Shown in pieces: positions 23,701-35,700 of a DNA stretch of 64,000 nucleotides. The DNA is from Gambelia wislizenii (Eukaryota > Chordata > Lepidosauria > Squamata > Crotaphytidae). Location: NCBI GenBank assembly GCA_030847615.1, contig JAUMIR010000004.1, forward strand, positions 101,446,001 through 101,510,000, written 5' to 3'. Below the pieces are notes generated by a model. The model saw only the letters and a program-made list of their open reading frames with translations. It was not told the DNA's origin and searched no databases. Positions within the stretch are counted from its first letter, which is position 1. Each line of letters starts with the position of its first letter. A program made the position numbers and the translations under genes.

Positions 23701-26700
23701 TTTAGATTTTTAAAAGGCACTGCTCAGTTCTCAGCTCTATCAGGAACCATGACAGCTAGACAGATACTTTACACTAATATGACAGAACAGTATCTGCAAA
23801 TGTATGGGGAGGACATGTATCAGAAGCTTTGGTCATTCAAAAAATGTTAGAGAGCTATCTTTTTATATGTTAATTAACTCCCTCACACTGTAGAATAAGA
23901 ATGTATCTACAGGACAGTTAAGATTCTGTGCTGCACAGTACTAGTGGAATTACACACACACACACCCAATGCCTAAAGCATATTTTGAAAATTTACTCTG
24001 ACTAGTTTTTCCTTACCTTGATCAAATGCAGCATGGTAAAGGAAAACTGCTCATTACAAAAGCAGCAATACACCACCATCTCAATGAGGATGAACAATGA
24101 TCCAGTTAGCTCCCGCAATGCATGCATCACCTAATGAGGAAAGAGAAAAGTCTAAGCAGTAGGAAGATAGTCTTTCTTTTCTTTTTTTATAAAGCTAGAC
24201 TGGCTTGTTTCAAAAATTCACTGGCAATACATTTATGGCTCAACCAATAATCAAGGAGCAGAGAGTTAAAATAGCATACCTCCAATAAATAAGGCTTCCC
24301 CTCAGACAGGAACAGTAAAGCTTCTACTTCTTCATGGAGACTCAGAAGTGCCCCTGAGGTGGTAATGCTAAGGGGTGAACGCAGAACAAACAGACCCGGA
24401 GCTAAAAAGAAAATACAAATATACAAATACAAAAATGCAAAGTCCTGAAAACAATGATCTTGATAGACACTTGTACACTGACAGTGAATAGTCACTGAAA
24501 ACAAGGACTGAGTATTAACGAGTAAGCTGTTGCAGATTGCTATTGTGGTGTTCTGGACTTGCATACAAAATGTCGTAGCAGTTATTATATAAATTAAGGC
24601 AATGTGTAGTATATGTTATAAACTAAGGATCTGTTGGAAGGGAGGGAGAGAGTGGAATGTTGGGAGTGACTGGTGATTGGCTGAATGTCTGTTGTTGTTT
24701 GCTTTCACATCATTTCTGACTTATGGCAACCCTAAGATGGGGCTTTCTTGGTGGAATTTATTCAAAAGGGATTTGCTGTTGCCTTCTTCTAAGGCTGAGA
24801 GAGTGTGACTTGCGCAAAGTCACCCAGTAGGTTTCCATGGCCGAGTGGTGATTCAAACCCTGGTCTCTCAGTGTCCTAGTCCAACACTCAATCCACTACT
24901 GGCTCTCCTGAAAGTTTCAGAGTTTTTTTTTCAAAATGGCTGGTTGTAAACGACAGTTGGATTGAGGAATTTGAAATGCTACATTGTTTACTTACTGTGA
25001 AGGTACATTCTGTAGAATGGGAGAGGAGGAATCCAGTCACTAATGGGTTAAGTCCTATCGCCGCCCAGAGGAAGTAGGAAGTAGAATCATGGCTTCATTT
25101 TAATTTTAAATTCTTCTTTATTCTTGGCCCCTGAGCCACCACGAGGCCAGTTCTCGACTAGCAAAGCCCTGAAAAAGATAGGATGACCAAGCCGCACAGG
25201 TAAATACATGTACACAGTTGCAGTCACAGGGTGGAGTGGATTCCTCCTCTCCCATTCTACAGAATGTACCTTCATGGTAAGTAACCAATGTAGCATTCTG
25301 TAGAAGGGGAGAGGAGGAATCCAGTCACTAATGAGACGTGCCCAAGCTGCCCTAATTGATACAGGGTGGGCGGGACTGTGTAATAGACTCATGCTTGCAG
25401 GACTTCCTGGAGCACCCGCCTTCTGAAGATAGCCTCTGCTGCCCTGAACTTGTCTACCTTGTAGCATCTGATGAAGGAAGTGGGAGTGCTTCAGGACGCC
25501 GCCTTGCAGATCTCTGCTATAGGGGTGTTGGACGAGAAGACCGCTGTTGTGGTGGCCGATCTGGTTGAGTGCACCATCACATCCAAGGGTCTGGGTGTTC
25601 TGACAACATCATAGGCCATGAATATGCAGGCCTTGATCCAGATTGCGATTGTCTGTCTTGTTGCTTTGTTCCCATGGAAGCTGGGGTAAATGAAACAAAT
25701 AGAGCGTAGCAGCGCTGAAAGGCACGAGTCTGTTTAATATATATCTTGATGGCTCTCCATACATCAAGGTTATGCCAAAGACGTTTGCGTGGGTGATTTG
25801 GATTAGGACAGAAAGATGGCAGAACCAGGTTCTGTGAGTTATGGAAACTAGAGAGAAACTTTGGCATGAACGATGGGTCTATTCTTAGGATTACACTGTC
25901 GTCATTAAAGGTACAGAGGTGGTCCCTCACGGAAAGTGCAGCTAACTCTGAGACCCTGCGTGCTGACGTGATAGCCACTAAAAACGCTACCTTTATGGTT
26001 AGCACCTTTAGGGAGACTTTCCTAAGGGGTTCGAATTGCTCCTTCATGAGTTGTGCCAGGACCAAAGGTAGACTCCATGACGGAAACTTGTGACGAACTG
26101 GGGGAGAGATTAAAGTTACTCCCTATAGGAATCTGCGTACGTGTGGATGGGATGAGAGTCGTTCGCTGTCAGGTAGGGGTAGTAAGGCCTACAAGGCTGC
26201 TGCCTGTCTTTTCAGTGTGTTAGGCCGTAGGCCCTGGTCCAGACCTGCCTGGAGGAAGGCTAACACGTTTTGCCTCTGCTCTTTCCATAGGAGCTGAGTT
26301 GTTGTTAGACCAATGGCGGAAAGCTTGCCAAGTTGCCTGGTAATTTGTGTGGTAGACTGTCTGCGGGATGAAAGTAAGGTGTTGATTACCGACTCTCGAT
26401 AGCTGCATTCTCTCAGTGCTCTCTGCTCAATCTCCAGACTGCTAGTTGGAGCCAGTCTGGGTTGGGATGTTTGACTGGACCCTGATGCAGCAAATCCGCC
26501 CTCTGTGGTAGTCGCCACGGCTGTGCCAGTGACATGTTCATGAGATCTGAAAACCAGGGACGTTGTGGCCAGTGCAGTGCCACCAGGAAGACTTGCGCCC
26601 GCTCTTGTCTCACTTTCCTGCAGACCTTGACCTTTGGGCCAAGGGGACCACAGGGCGTCCACACCTTTGGCTGTCGGGCACAGGTACCTTGAGAAGAATC

Positions 26701-29700
26701 GGTGCAGCTTGACGTTGCTAACAGGTCGACTTGCACAGGACCGAACCGTGTCTGGATTTGAAGAAAGATCTCGTGGTTCAGTTCCCACTCTCCTGGGAAA
26801 ACCAAGTTTCAGCTGAGGTAGTCTGCTTGAATGTTGCTGGAGCCCTGTGGGTATTGGACGGACAGGGACAGAATGGTGTCCTCTGCCCATCTGAATAGGA
26901 GGTCTGCCTCGGCTTGGAGGGAGCAGGTTCTCTATCCTCCTTGTTTGGCTCCCCAGCCCGTTAGACTGGCATCTGAGGTGACTGTGATTTGATGTGGAAT
27001 TGTGAAGGGGGACCCTTTCGATACATTCCGTCTCTTGGTCCACCAGACAAGTGACTCTTTGACTCCCGGAGGAAGCCGCAGTAAGAGGTACTCCCGCTGG
27101 GAGATTTGCTCTTGGTATCCCAACAGGAAGGCTTGCAGAGGTCTTGAATGGAATCTCGCCCAGGGAACCACCTGGATGGCCTCATCCCCCAACTCCCCAT
27201 CTGACCCTTCTGAAGAGGGTGGTGAGGGTTGAGCCTTTATTTTTCCTGGGGGTTCAAGTGGCTTGTCCTCGCAAGCCTTTGGCTAGTCTGAAGGGAGCTC
27301 CCCGAGGCACAGGCTACTCGTGTCGCCTGGTGCTCTCGTTTGGTCGCCATGGCTACCCTAGTCACCTGGGGAGCACTGAAGGACTACCGAGGCAAGGCGC
27401 AGCAGCCTGACCAGTCCTTCCCTGGGTCCCTGAGACTAGATGGTTGGTGGGCGGAGCGGATAAGGACTGTGAGAGAAAAACCTCTTCCCCCAACAATACA
27501 CTGGATAAAAGCTGCAGGGCTGTGCAGATGGTTTGCTCCCTCCCCCTGCACGTGAGTGAGGTTCTGAGGGCAGTGGGACCGGAGGAAGGGCCCTCCATGG
27601 GATCCTCCTCCTCCTGCCTGGTGGCCTCCCCATGGTCCCCCCCCCACCTCCCGAGTGGAATAATGCAGTATATCGCCAGGGAGGGAAAAATCTTGAATCT
27701 GAGAAGTGGCACAGGGCGGGGGGGCAGAGATCCCGGTCTGTTAATTGGGGCTTCGTCAGTCGTCCCCGTCCCCCTGCCTTTCCCCTGTACCTGCTGGAGT
27801 GACCCAATGGTCTGAGCTCCATTGGGGTCTCCCACTTGCCCGTGTAACCCTTGGGCCTCCAGAGTCCCAGTGGTGTCTGCCCCCGAGGAGGCTGTGGCCA
27901 GGTTGGCTGCTGAGATGGCAGTGGCAGCTGCCGAAGCGGCGGTTCAAAGAGCGGCCATGTTTTCTGCCGTGGTTCTTGCGGCAGCTGCTGGTTCGACCCT
28001 CATCCCCGACATGGGGTGGGGGTCCCAGGAATGGTGTGGGGGGTGATCTCCCGCCTCGCCATTGTAGCTGCCCTGGCCGGGTTCCCGTGCTCGCTCCCGG
28101 AGCAGCTCTGGGTCCCTGCGTTTGAGGAAGTGAGCTTCATCAACTTCGGTGCGCTCCCAGAGCGGCCCTGGGTGAGAGCTTTGCCAGCCGCGGTCCCTGT
28201 GCCTCCTGGATCGCTCCAAGAGCGGCTCTTGGAGGATCGGTCCTTTTTGGCAGAGTAAGAATTGCTGGTCGACTTCTTTGCTGCCTGTCTCTTTGTTCCA
28301 GCCATGGATGAACAAATGGAGGCAGAAATAACAAAGAAAAAGAGGATTGATGTGGAGGAAGCTGGGTGGGTGGGAATAAATTGAGGATCCCACACTGGAA
28401 GGGAAAATAAAAGGTTTTTTTTTTTTTTTTTTTTAAGGAAAGGAAGAAATAGGGCTAGAAATACACAGGAGAACAAGCACCCCGAGAAAGTAAGTTAAGG
28501 AAGGAAAAACAAGAAACAAGGAAACAAAGATCCTGGAGTCTCTTGAAAGGCAAAGCCTAGTTCCACTCTGGGCGAAGCAGGAAGTAGAAAACTGGCCTGT
28601 GGTGGCTCAGGGGCCAAGAATAAAGAAGGGTGTAAAATTAAAATGAGGCCATGATTCTACTTCCTGCTTCATCTGGGTGGCAACAGGACTTAACCCATTA
28701 GTGACTGGATTCTTCCTCTCCCCTTCTACAGAATGTTAGAAGAGTTAGTCAGGGTCAGAGACAGAAAATAGTCAGGATTAGAATTAGTCAGGATATGAGT
28801 GAGATGTGAGAGGCAGGATTTAGATGTATTAAATAAGTAATCTGTGATGTTGTGTTCAATTTCTGACTAAAATTAATCCTTTTTTTATTATATACTTGAG
28901 CCTCTGAGAATGCAACATAAGGAATATTGAGTTCAGACACATGATTTCTGTGGTGGCAGCAGTTAATCAAGGGTGGTGTTGTCTGGTAAGAAAATCAGAT
29001 GAATAAAGTCTCACATTAGAACCACAAAGGCATTTAGAAGGTGCCCCACATTTGAGGCCGGCCACAGTAGTGGGACAGGAGGAGGGCCTCACACTGGTGG
29101 TAGAAGTGGGGATAAATGGGAGCTCTCACAGTTGGTAGCAGTGGTGAGATTTGTGAAAGTCCACATATTTGATAGCAGTGGTTGAGATAAGTGGAAGCTC
29201 CCACATATAACTTTATAGAAGATAAACAAAGATCAGTCATTATCAGAGATGAAATCAACCACACTTACCTACATTTCTTTGCGATGAGACATCTGAATGC
29301 AGAACAAGCAATGCAACAGTATTATGGAGAAATCCAAACTCCCGTGCTTGCGCTGAACTCCACCTGCGATTCTATTTTGGCAGAGGAGATTTTTTTTAAA
29401 AGAGCATAAAGTATAAGCCCTATTTAAACAGCCAACATCTTCATATAACAAAGGTCTATTCTCACCCCTGAGAATATAAGTTACAAAACAGTGATTCCGA
29501 TAATACAATATGCCTTCAGAGAGGGACTGGGAATTAGGGGGTGGGGAGAGGACAGCTTTATACTATAGTAATCTTTGCTTGCCTAAAGCAAACAACAGTT
29601 GCACTCACAGATGTCACACAGGTAGCAAACATATACCATTCTTTATGGAGTCCACATGCAGCACTATCCCCTAGCCTCAAAGGTACCAGCCCTCCTTTTG

Positions 29701-32700
29701 AGACTGCAAGCAGGTGGAGACAATTCACATTTTATGGTGCTGCACCATGTAGACCCCAGTAAATCATTAACTAAATTATGTTGCAAAGAGTGCAATTCTT
29801 TTAAATAAAATAACACATGGAATAAAAACCTTATTTCATCCTTAGACTGAGCAGTTTCCAAGGTGTTCCAGGAGAGCGAAGCTAAGCAGTGCTTGTAGCA
29901 AACTCAAGACTATCTGTTTAACTCTGTTCAATGTCCCATGACTGGCATCTATCAAGGCAGGTTTGCAAGATTGTTCTAAACCCCAATAGCTGGTTTTATG
30001 CTGAACATATGAAGTAGAATGAAACATATTCTACTGAGAGTATTAGATGGCAAACATATATTGTTACCTGGTTATTCTGCCGATTGGGACCTAGAAGAAA
30101 GTTGATCATATGCCTCAAAGCAGAATGCTTGAGAAGGAGGTCACAAGCTTTTATACCTTGCTGTGAAAATATAGGCAGAATGGTGGGTTACATTCCTTCA
30201 CATGTAGAAAACATGTTTAAAGACTTTAAGTAATCTGAATATTTTAAATTATGGTTCATTATCATTATTTGGACATTTTGCCATGAAATCTGTTATAAAA
30301 CTAATGTTAATGAATTTTAATTCAAGTGTGGCAATTTACGGGGTTTTGAATATCTTTAATACAAGACTGCCCTGTGCTTTATAATCTAATGTGACTGGAT
30401 TTTAAAATAGGCTATACATACAATATTGGTTTGAACAACTTTCACAATTTAACTGCAAAATGCAACAAAATTGTTGTGTAAGCATTAGCGGAAGAATTGA
30501 GCAATCAGGAATCTGGAGCTGCATGAACAGTATGAGAAGGGATTATGCAACTACATGTCAGTACCGGGAGATAAACACAGTTCCTTAATGCAAACACATA
30601 TAAGCACCAATGCGCAAAAAGGCACCCTAAATTTGGAAGCTCTGAATGCATGGCAGGAGAGCAAACCAGGAACTGCATATTTTCCACCCATTAGGACTTG
30701 CTCAGGGTAAACTTAGGTTGAAATTTTAAACTATAAATACCAAGACACTGAATCCAGATGGGAAAAAGGACATTTGTGTAAATCTTGAAATTGTTCTTGT
30801 TTATGAAAAAAAAAATGTTTTGCTTGTGTTTAGCGAAATGCTATCCAAATTATTTTTGTTAGCTAATGTGCATCTATGCATTATACTATAAATTGTGTTT
30901 GATGTATTTACATATTTGTGTTTCTGTACATAAATATTGATTTATTTGTTTATTGTTATGAAACACGTTGAGTATAATCTGAAGTTGCATATAAATATGA
31001 AAAATAAAATAACCTGATTATAAAATTAATTGTACAGAGGCTTATAAAACAGAAGAACAAGTATGAATGTTCAAGGCTACCATTCTGTGAGCCATATAGG
31101 TTTTTCATGGACCCAAGTCCACATTCAACAAATTCAGATTTTATAAAGTACTTTTACGTTATACTGGCAATGTTCTCACAGCATCTAAATACTGCATAGG
31201 CTTCTTAGAGAAGAATGGAAGAAGTAGAAGTGGGGGGGGGGGAGGAACCCTATCTTTTTACCTTTTGTACAAAGCTGTTGAACAAGAAGAAATACTGGGC
31301 ACAGTTTTTACAGTTCTCAGGGACATCTTTGTCCAATAGGCCAAGCAGCACCTCCACTAACTGATGAAGACTTTTCAGCTGTCAAAAAATTGAGTTAAGG
31401 AGACTTTGTATTATCAGGATGGCAGTTTCAATTAATGTACATTTAATTATGAGCCAACCCAGTACTCTATTTGCAAATTTGATGCAACTTGGTTCAGATA
31501 ACCATCTGTCTTTGCTTTCTTAATAGCTCATGGAACATTTTTTTTAAATAGGGCATCTCAAACACTCTGAGAAATGCCCTCAGAAGAAACAAACTTGTTC
31601 ACATATGTTCCATCATCAAAAAGCTCAGCAGAGGAGGACTGGGAACCATTCTGGGTATGAGCAATTAAGCTCAGCAATTATGTAGGGCATCAACCAGATA
31701 AACTTAGAATTGGCATAATTTGACGTTTGTAACAATATTTTTGCTATGTGTGCATGCAAGGAGCTATGCTGAATATGGAAGCCCCCATCCTCTTGCCCCT
31801 GAAATTTTACCTGGCATTGCCCAAACATTTTGTAACTCAGCTGAGCAGTCATTATGACCAGAAACATTTTTAGGAAGAATTAGAGCAGGAGCTTCTCACA
31901 ATACTGGGTTTTGCTCTGACACATGACAATCATTAAGACCATAAGAACTATGATCTACCTGAATTGAGAAGTCTGGTTGTTATAATAAATAAAGGGAGTA
32001 AAACAATGACTAAGAGAGAACAGCAAGGGAGAGAAAGCAACATACATTACTTTTTAAAACAGCAGTAGCCTACTGTTTTCAAAAATACAAAGACAGCTTT
32101 CACAATTCAGTAGTTTATTTATTAATTTACATTCTATCTACCTACCTACCTACCTACCTACCTATCTATCTATAAAAGTTCTCTTGGGTATGTTGCCATT
32201 TCCAGTGTGCTGGCTGGCTGCTTAGGGAACTGACCAACCAATCACAGGTCTGTTGGGCAGCCAATCAGCACACTGGGGGAGGGACCATGTAGATTTCAAA
32301 CATGGGCTGGAGCTGGAGAGTAACATGGGGGTGGATGTGATGTGTGCGTGTGTGTTCTGGAGTGCAAGGGGTGGGGTGCGAGGGGCAGAATGAATTGGGG
32401 GGCAGAACGAGTGGTGGGGAGGGGCAGAACGAGTGGTGGGGCAGAACAAGTGGGGGGGCAGAATGAGCGGTGGGGGAGGCGGAATGAGGGGTGGGGGTGA
32501 CAAGGGGCAGGAGTGGCGGGGGTGGCAGGGGGCAGAACAAGCGGCAGGTGGGCGAGTTAAACCCACCAGCCTACCTCAAAGGGTTGTCACGAGGTCTCCT
32601 GGGCATTTTGGGGGGAGTTTTTTAATGGCATATGGTACACCGGGTCCAGCTAGTTATTTACATATTACTGTTACATATTACTGACCTTTTCCTGATAAAA

Positions 32701-35700
32701 CAAGGCACTGTCTAGTGTTTTTTCAAGAATGGTGGCTACAGCAACTCGCACCTCTCTTACACTGCATTCCAGCAGATAAGTTCTGAAATACACATACATG
32801 CAGTCAAAATGAAGATATGAGACAGAGCCTATCAATTTCATGAGATAGTTTAAATCTTCAATCCTTGCTTTCCCCTTCCTTTACTGTGAAATCAAATATT
32901 TCCACTACTTTGACAGTGGAAAGACTGGATACAGTCACTTACAAGTCAAACAGAGACCACCTTATAAAATATAAATGGTATCTCCATGTGTCTCACATAA
33001 ATTCTTGAAACCAGCAGGATTTAATACCATAACAAAATAGTTTGATTAAAAGGAAGCAATAATTAACTGCCTGAAGCAATGTAGATAGGCTTTCCACTTG
33101 GAAGCCATTCAGCGTTTCAGATATTGTCATTGGGAGCAGACTTGAGTTTGCCTGCTCTCTCTCTTTCTCAATCTTTCTTCACTTAATGGATTTGGGGTTT
33201 TTTTTCACATTCATGTCATTTATTATATTTAATACTGCTGCTAGATGGAGTATTAAATATACATTCAAAAGTCTGTTCTAATAGATCAGCCTCTCAAACA
33301 TGCATATATTTTGCTTGAACACACATACAGTTCCAAGGCAAAACATACTGAATATTTGCTTTCTTTGAAGAAAAAGCAAAAAATGTGTTTTGTCATATAA
33401 ACATTAAAAAGTTCACAAATCTGTGAATATCCTGGGAAATAAGAGGATACCAGTTAATGCTGTATTTTCTAATATCCTCAAGTCTTACTACCATAGAGGA
33501 TTTTTAAAAATAGGTAAACTACTAGTGTTCAACGGTTGTAATCCTGTTGATGACATGCACTTGTGTTAACTTGGGGTTGTGTGAGTATGTGTAATTTCTG
33601 ACTTGTGTCAACAGCTCCTTGCACAACATCCCTGCCTCCCATATTATTTACTGGCTGGGGGGTGGGTGGGATCTGGGCAATACCTGGCTGCCTTTCTGCA
33701 ACTGGGAGAAGAAAGCTGCTCTCACCTCTTTAATCTCCAAGTGCTGACCAGGTATTGCCCCCCTTTCCCTAGCAAGTAAATGGCCAGAGAAGTGTGCTTC
33801 CAAGATGCCTTTTATGATGGTGCTGGCAAAAAGGAACTGCATAGGTGGAGCATTACACTCCTCCCAGGCAATGTAGAATACTGGTCAATGTGTCACTTTG
33901 CAAATGATTTCACTGCTTACAGATGAATACTCTGAGAACATGTAAATGAGGTTCTTGAGATGTGCCCATGTACATGTTCACTTCCCCTACACAGTTACTA
34001 TACTTCTCCTACAGTTATTGACATAATATATGTCAAAGGGAAAGTGTTGACTGTTTGGATACACACCTTTCATGTTGACATTATTTTACATCAAAAACAA
34101 TAAAATATTGAATTTAAAATAGGTGGTGTACAGTTAATATTGAAGCCGTACATGTAAAACAGTATATAGTAGATCTCCCTGCTCTAATTTCATTCTCATT
34201 CACACCATCTTTTCTCACCCCAAACAGCCAGTCAGTATTCCTTGCCCACAGTCCTCAGTGGGCTGTTTTGGTTATTCCCTCTTCCTTCTCAGCTTTCTTG
34301 GTTTTGTTGTGTGTTTTCTTTCCTTCCTGAGGGACAGGCAGTAAGCTGTGATTTGAAGAAACTGATTTCTTCAACTATATCTGTGGGTACATTTCATTTC
34401 CATTTCTTGGGATAGCATGTTCTGCCATCCAGTTACCAGGCTTTTTTTTTTAAAAGAAACCCTCTCCATTTTGTGCTATTTAGTCTTCATTGGGCTGTTT
34501 TTCAATGCTTTCCCCCTCTCATGGCTACTTTCTCCTAAAGATTTTGGTAATATCCGCAAACCCTGGAATCACCTTGAGTCTGGCAATTCAACTGCACAAA
34601 CACAGGGCGAATTGAGGATGAAAGATGAAGTAAGAGGATGACATGGTGGAATCTCATCTCACAAATACAGACTTGTGTACTTAGGCTGATACTTACTTTA
34701 TGAGCTCTCTGCCTTCTGCCTCCACTAAGTATTCAACTAACCATTTACAAGCATCAAAACTTTTAGATACCAAAGCATCAATGGTTGCAATCCATTCTTC
34801 TGTGTCAACCCTTAAACAAAGCAAACAAAGCAACGTCAGAAATACCAAAAAATACCATATTTCTTTCAGAAATATCCTTTAAATGATTTGTTACCTGAGT
34901 TTCTTCTTGGTTCGCAGATATGTTTGAAAGAGGAACTGGACTGCCAGCTGTACACTCACTCTTGCCATTGATGGGTAATGGGGATGCTTTAGTTTGGTCT
35001 ATGAGAAGATAAGATCTCACTTACTGCTTCAGTATAACTTTAAATATTTAAATATTAAATCAAATTAAATATTTAATTAAATATTTAAATATTAAATAAA
35101 AACTTTAAATATAGTTTTTAGATAGGAACTGAGATACTATCTAACTCACTCTTAGGATGGGAGGTTGAGTGCAACCTGCAGACCACGTGACTCCTAAAAT
35201 TGTGTTGTTTTTTTGCAGCCTGACAGCCCACCACTACCCACCCTGAATGAGGGGGGGGGGAATCTACTCAAAAAACTTGTTTTGATATTTCTGAAGGCTT
35301 TTCGAACTAGCAGTTTTACAGTTTTTGGTGTTGATTGGTCCCTGCCTTGCCAAACTCCCTGAATGCAAACAAGAAAGCAAAGAAGAAAGGAAGGGAGAGA
35401 GTCTATTTCTGTTTTGACTTGTTTCTGTTTTTCAGCAGGTTGTACACCTCAAATGATCCCTTGCACATTGTACAGCAGCTCACCTCAGTGGCAGGGTAAA
35501 GAAGAGAAGCTTCTTTTAGGCTACCATTAAATAAGCCTTAGCCTGGTGGCATTCATTTTTCTTCTGACCTCCTTGGTACTAAGCCAAGAAGAAAACAGCT
35601 TCTATCTTATGGATTGTGCACTAGGAGCTGCAGTCCAGTGAGATTTTTTAAAAAACCTCTTGCATTTTCTTTATTGAATGTATACCCCGCCTTTCTCCAG

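Larger units (their letters stand above)
24975..28735 (-). mobile_element. Deleted DIRS retrotransposon of a second family (element 2)
   Basis: 3.76 kb on the minus strand in the intron between exons 31 and 32, again in the sense of the gene. It has inverted terminal repeats (25021-25152 and 28589-28722), an internal complementary region (25238-25332), a gag start, the RNase H end and the recombinase. The reverse transcriptase core is absent. Its terminal repeats differ clearly from element 1, so it belongs to another family that kept all cis-acting parts. Confidence 0.9.

Noticed and set aside
24691..24907. tRNA gene suggested by A-box and B-box
   Set aside because: Part of a tRNA-derived SINE with CORE-like block and AAC tail, present in several copies; no complete cloverleaf.
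32125..32171. CRISPR-like regular repeat
   Set aside because: Simple tetranucleotide microsatellite without spacers, in a vertebrate genome.
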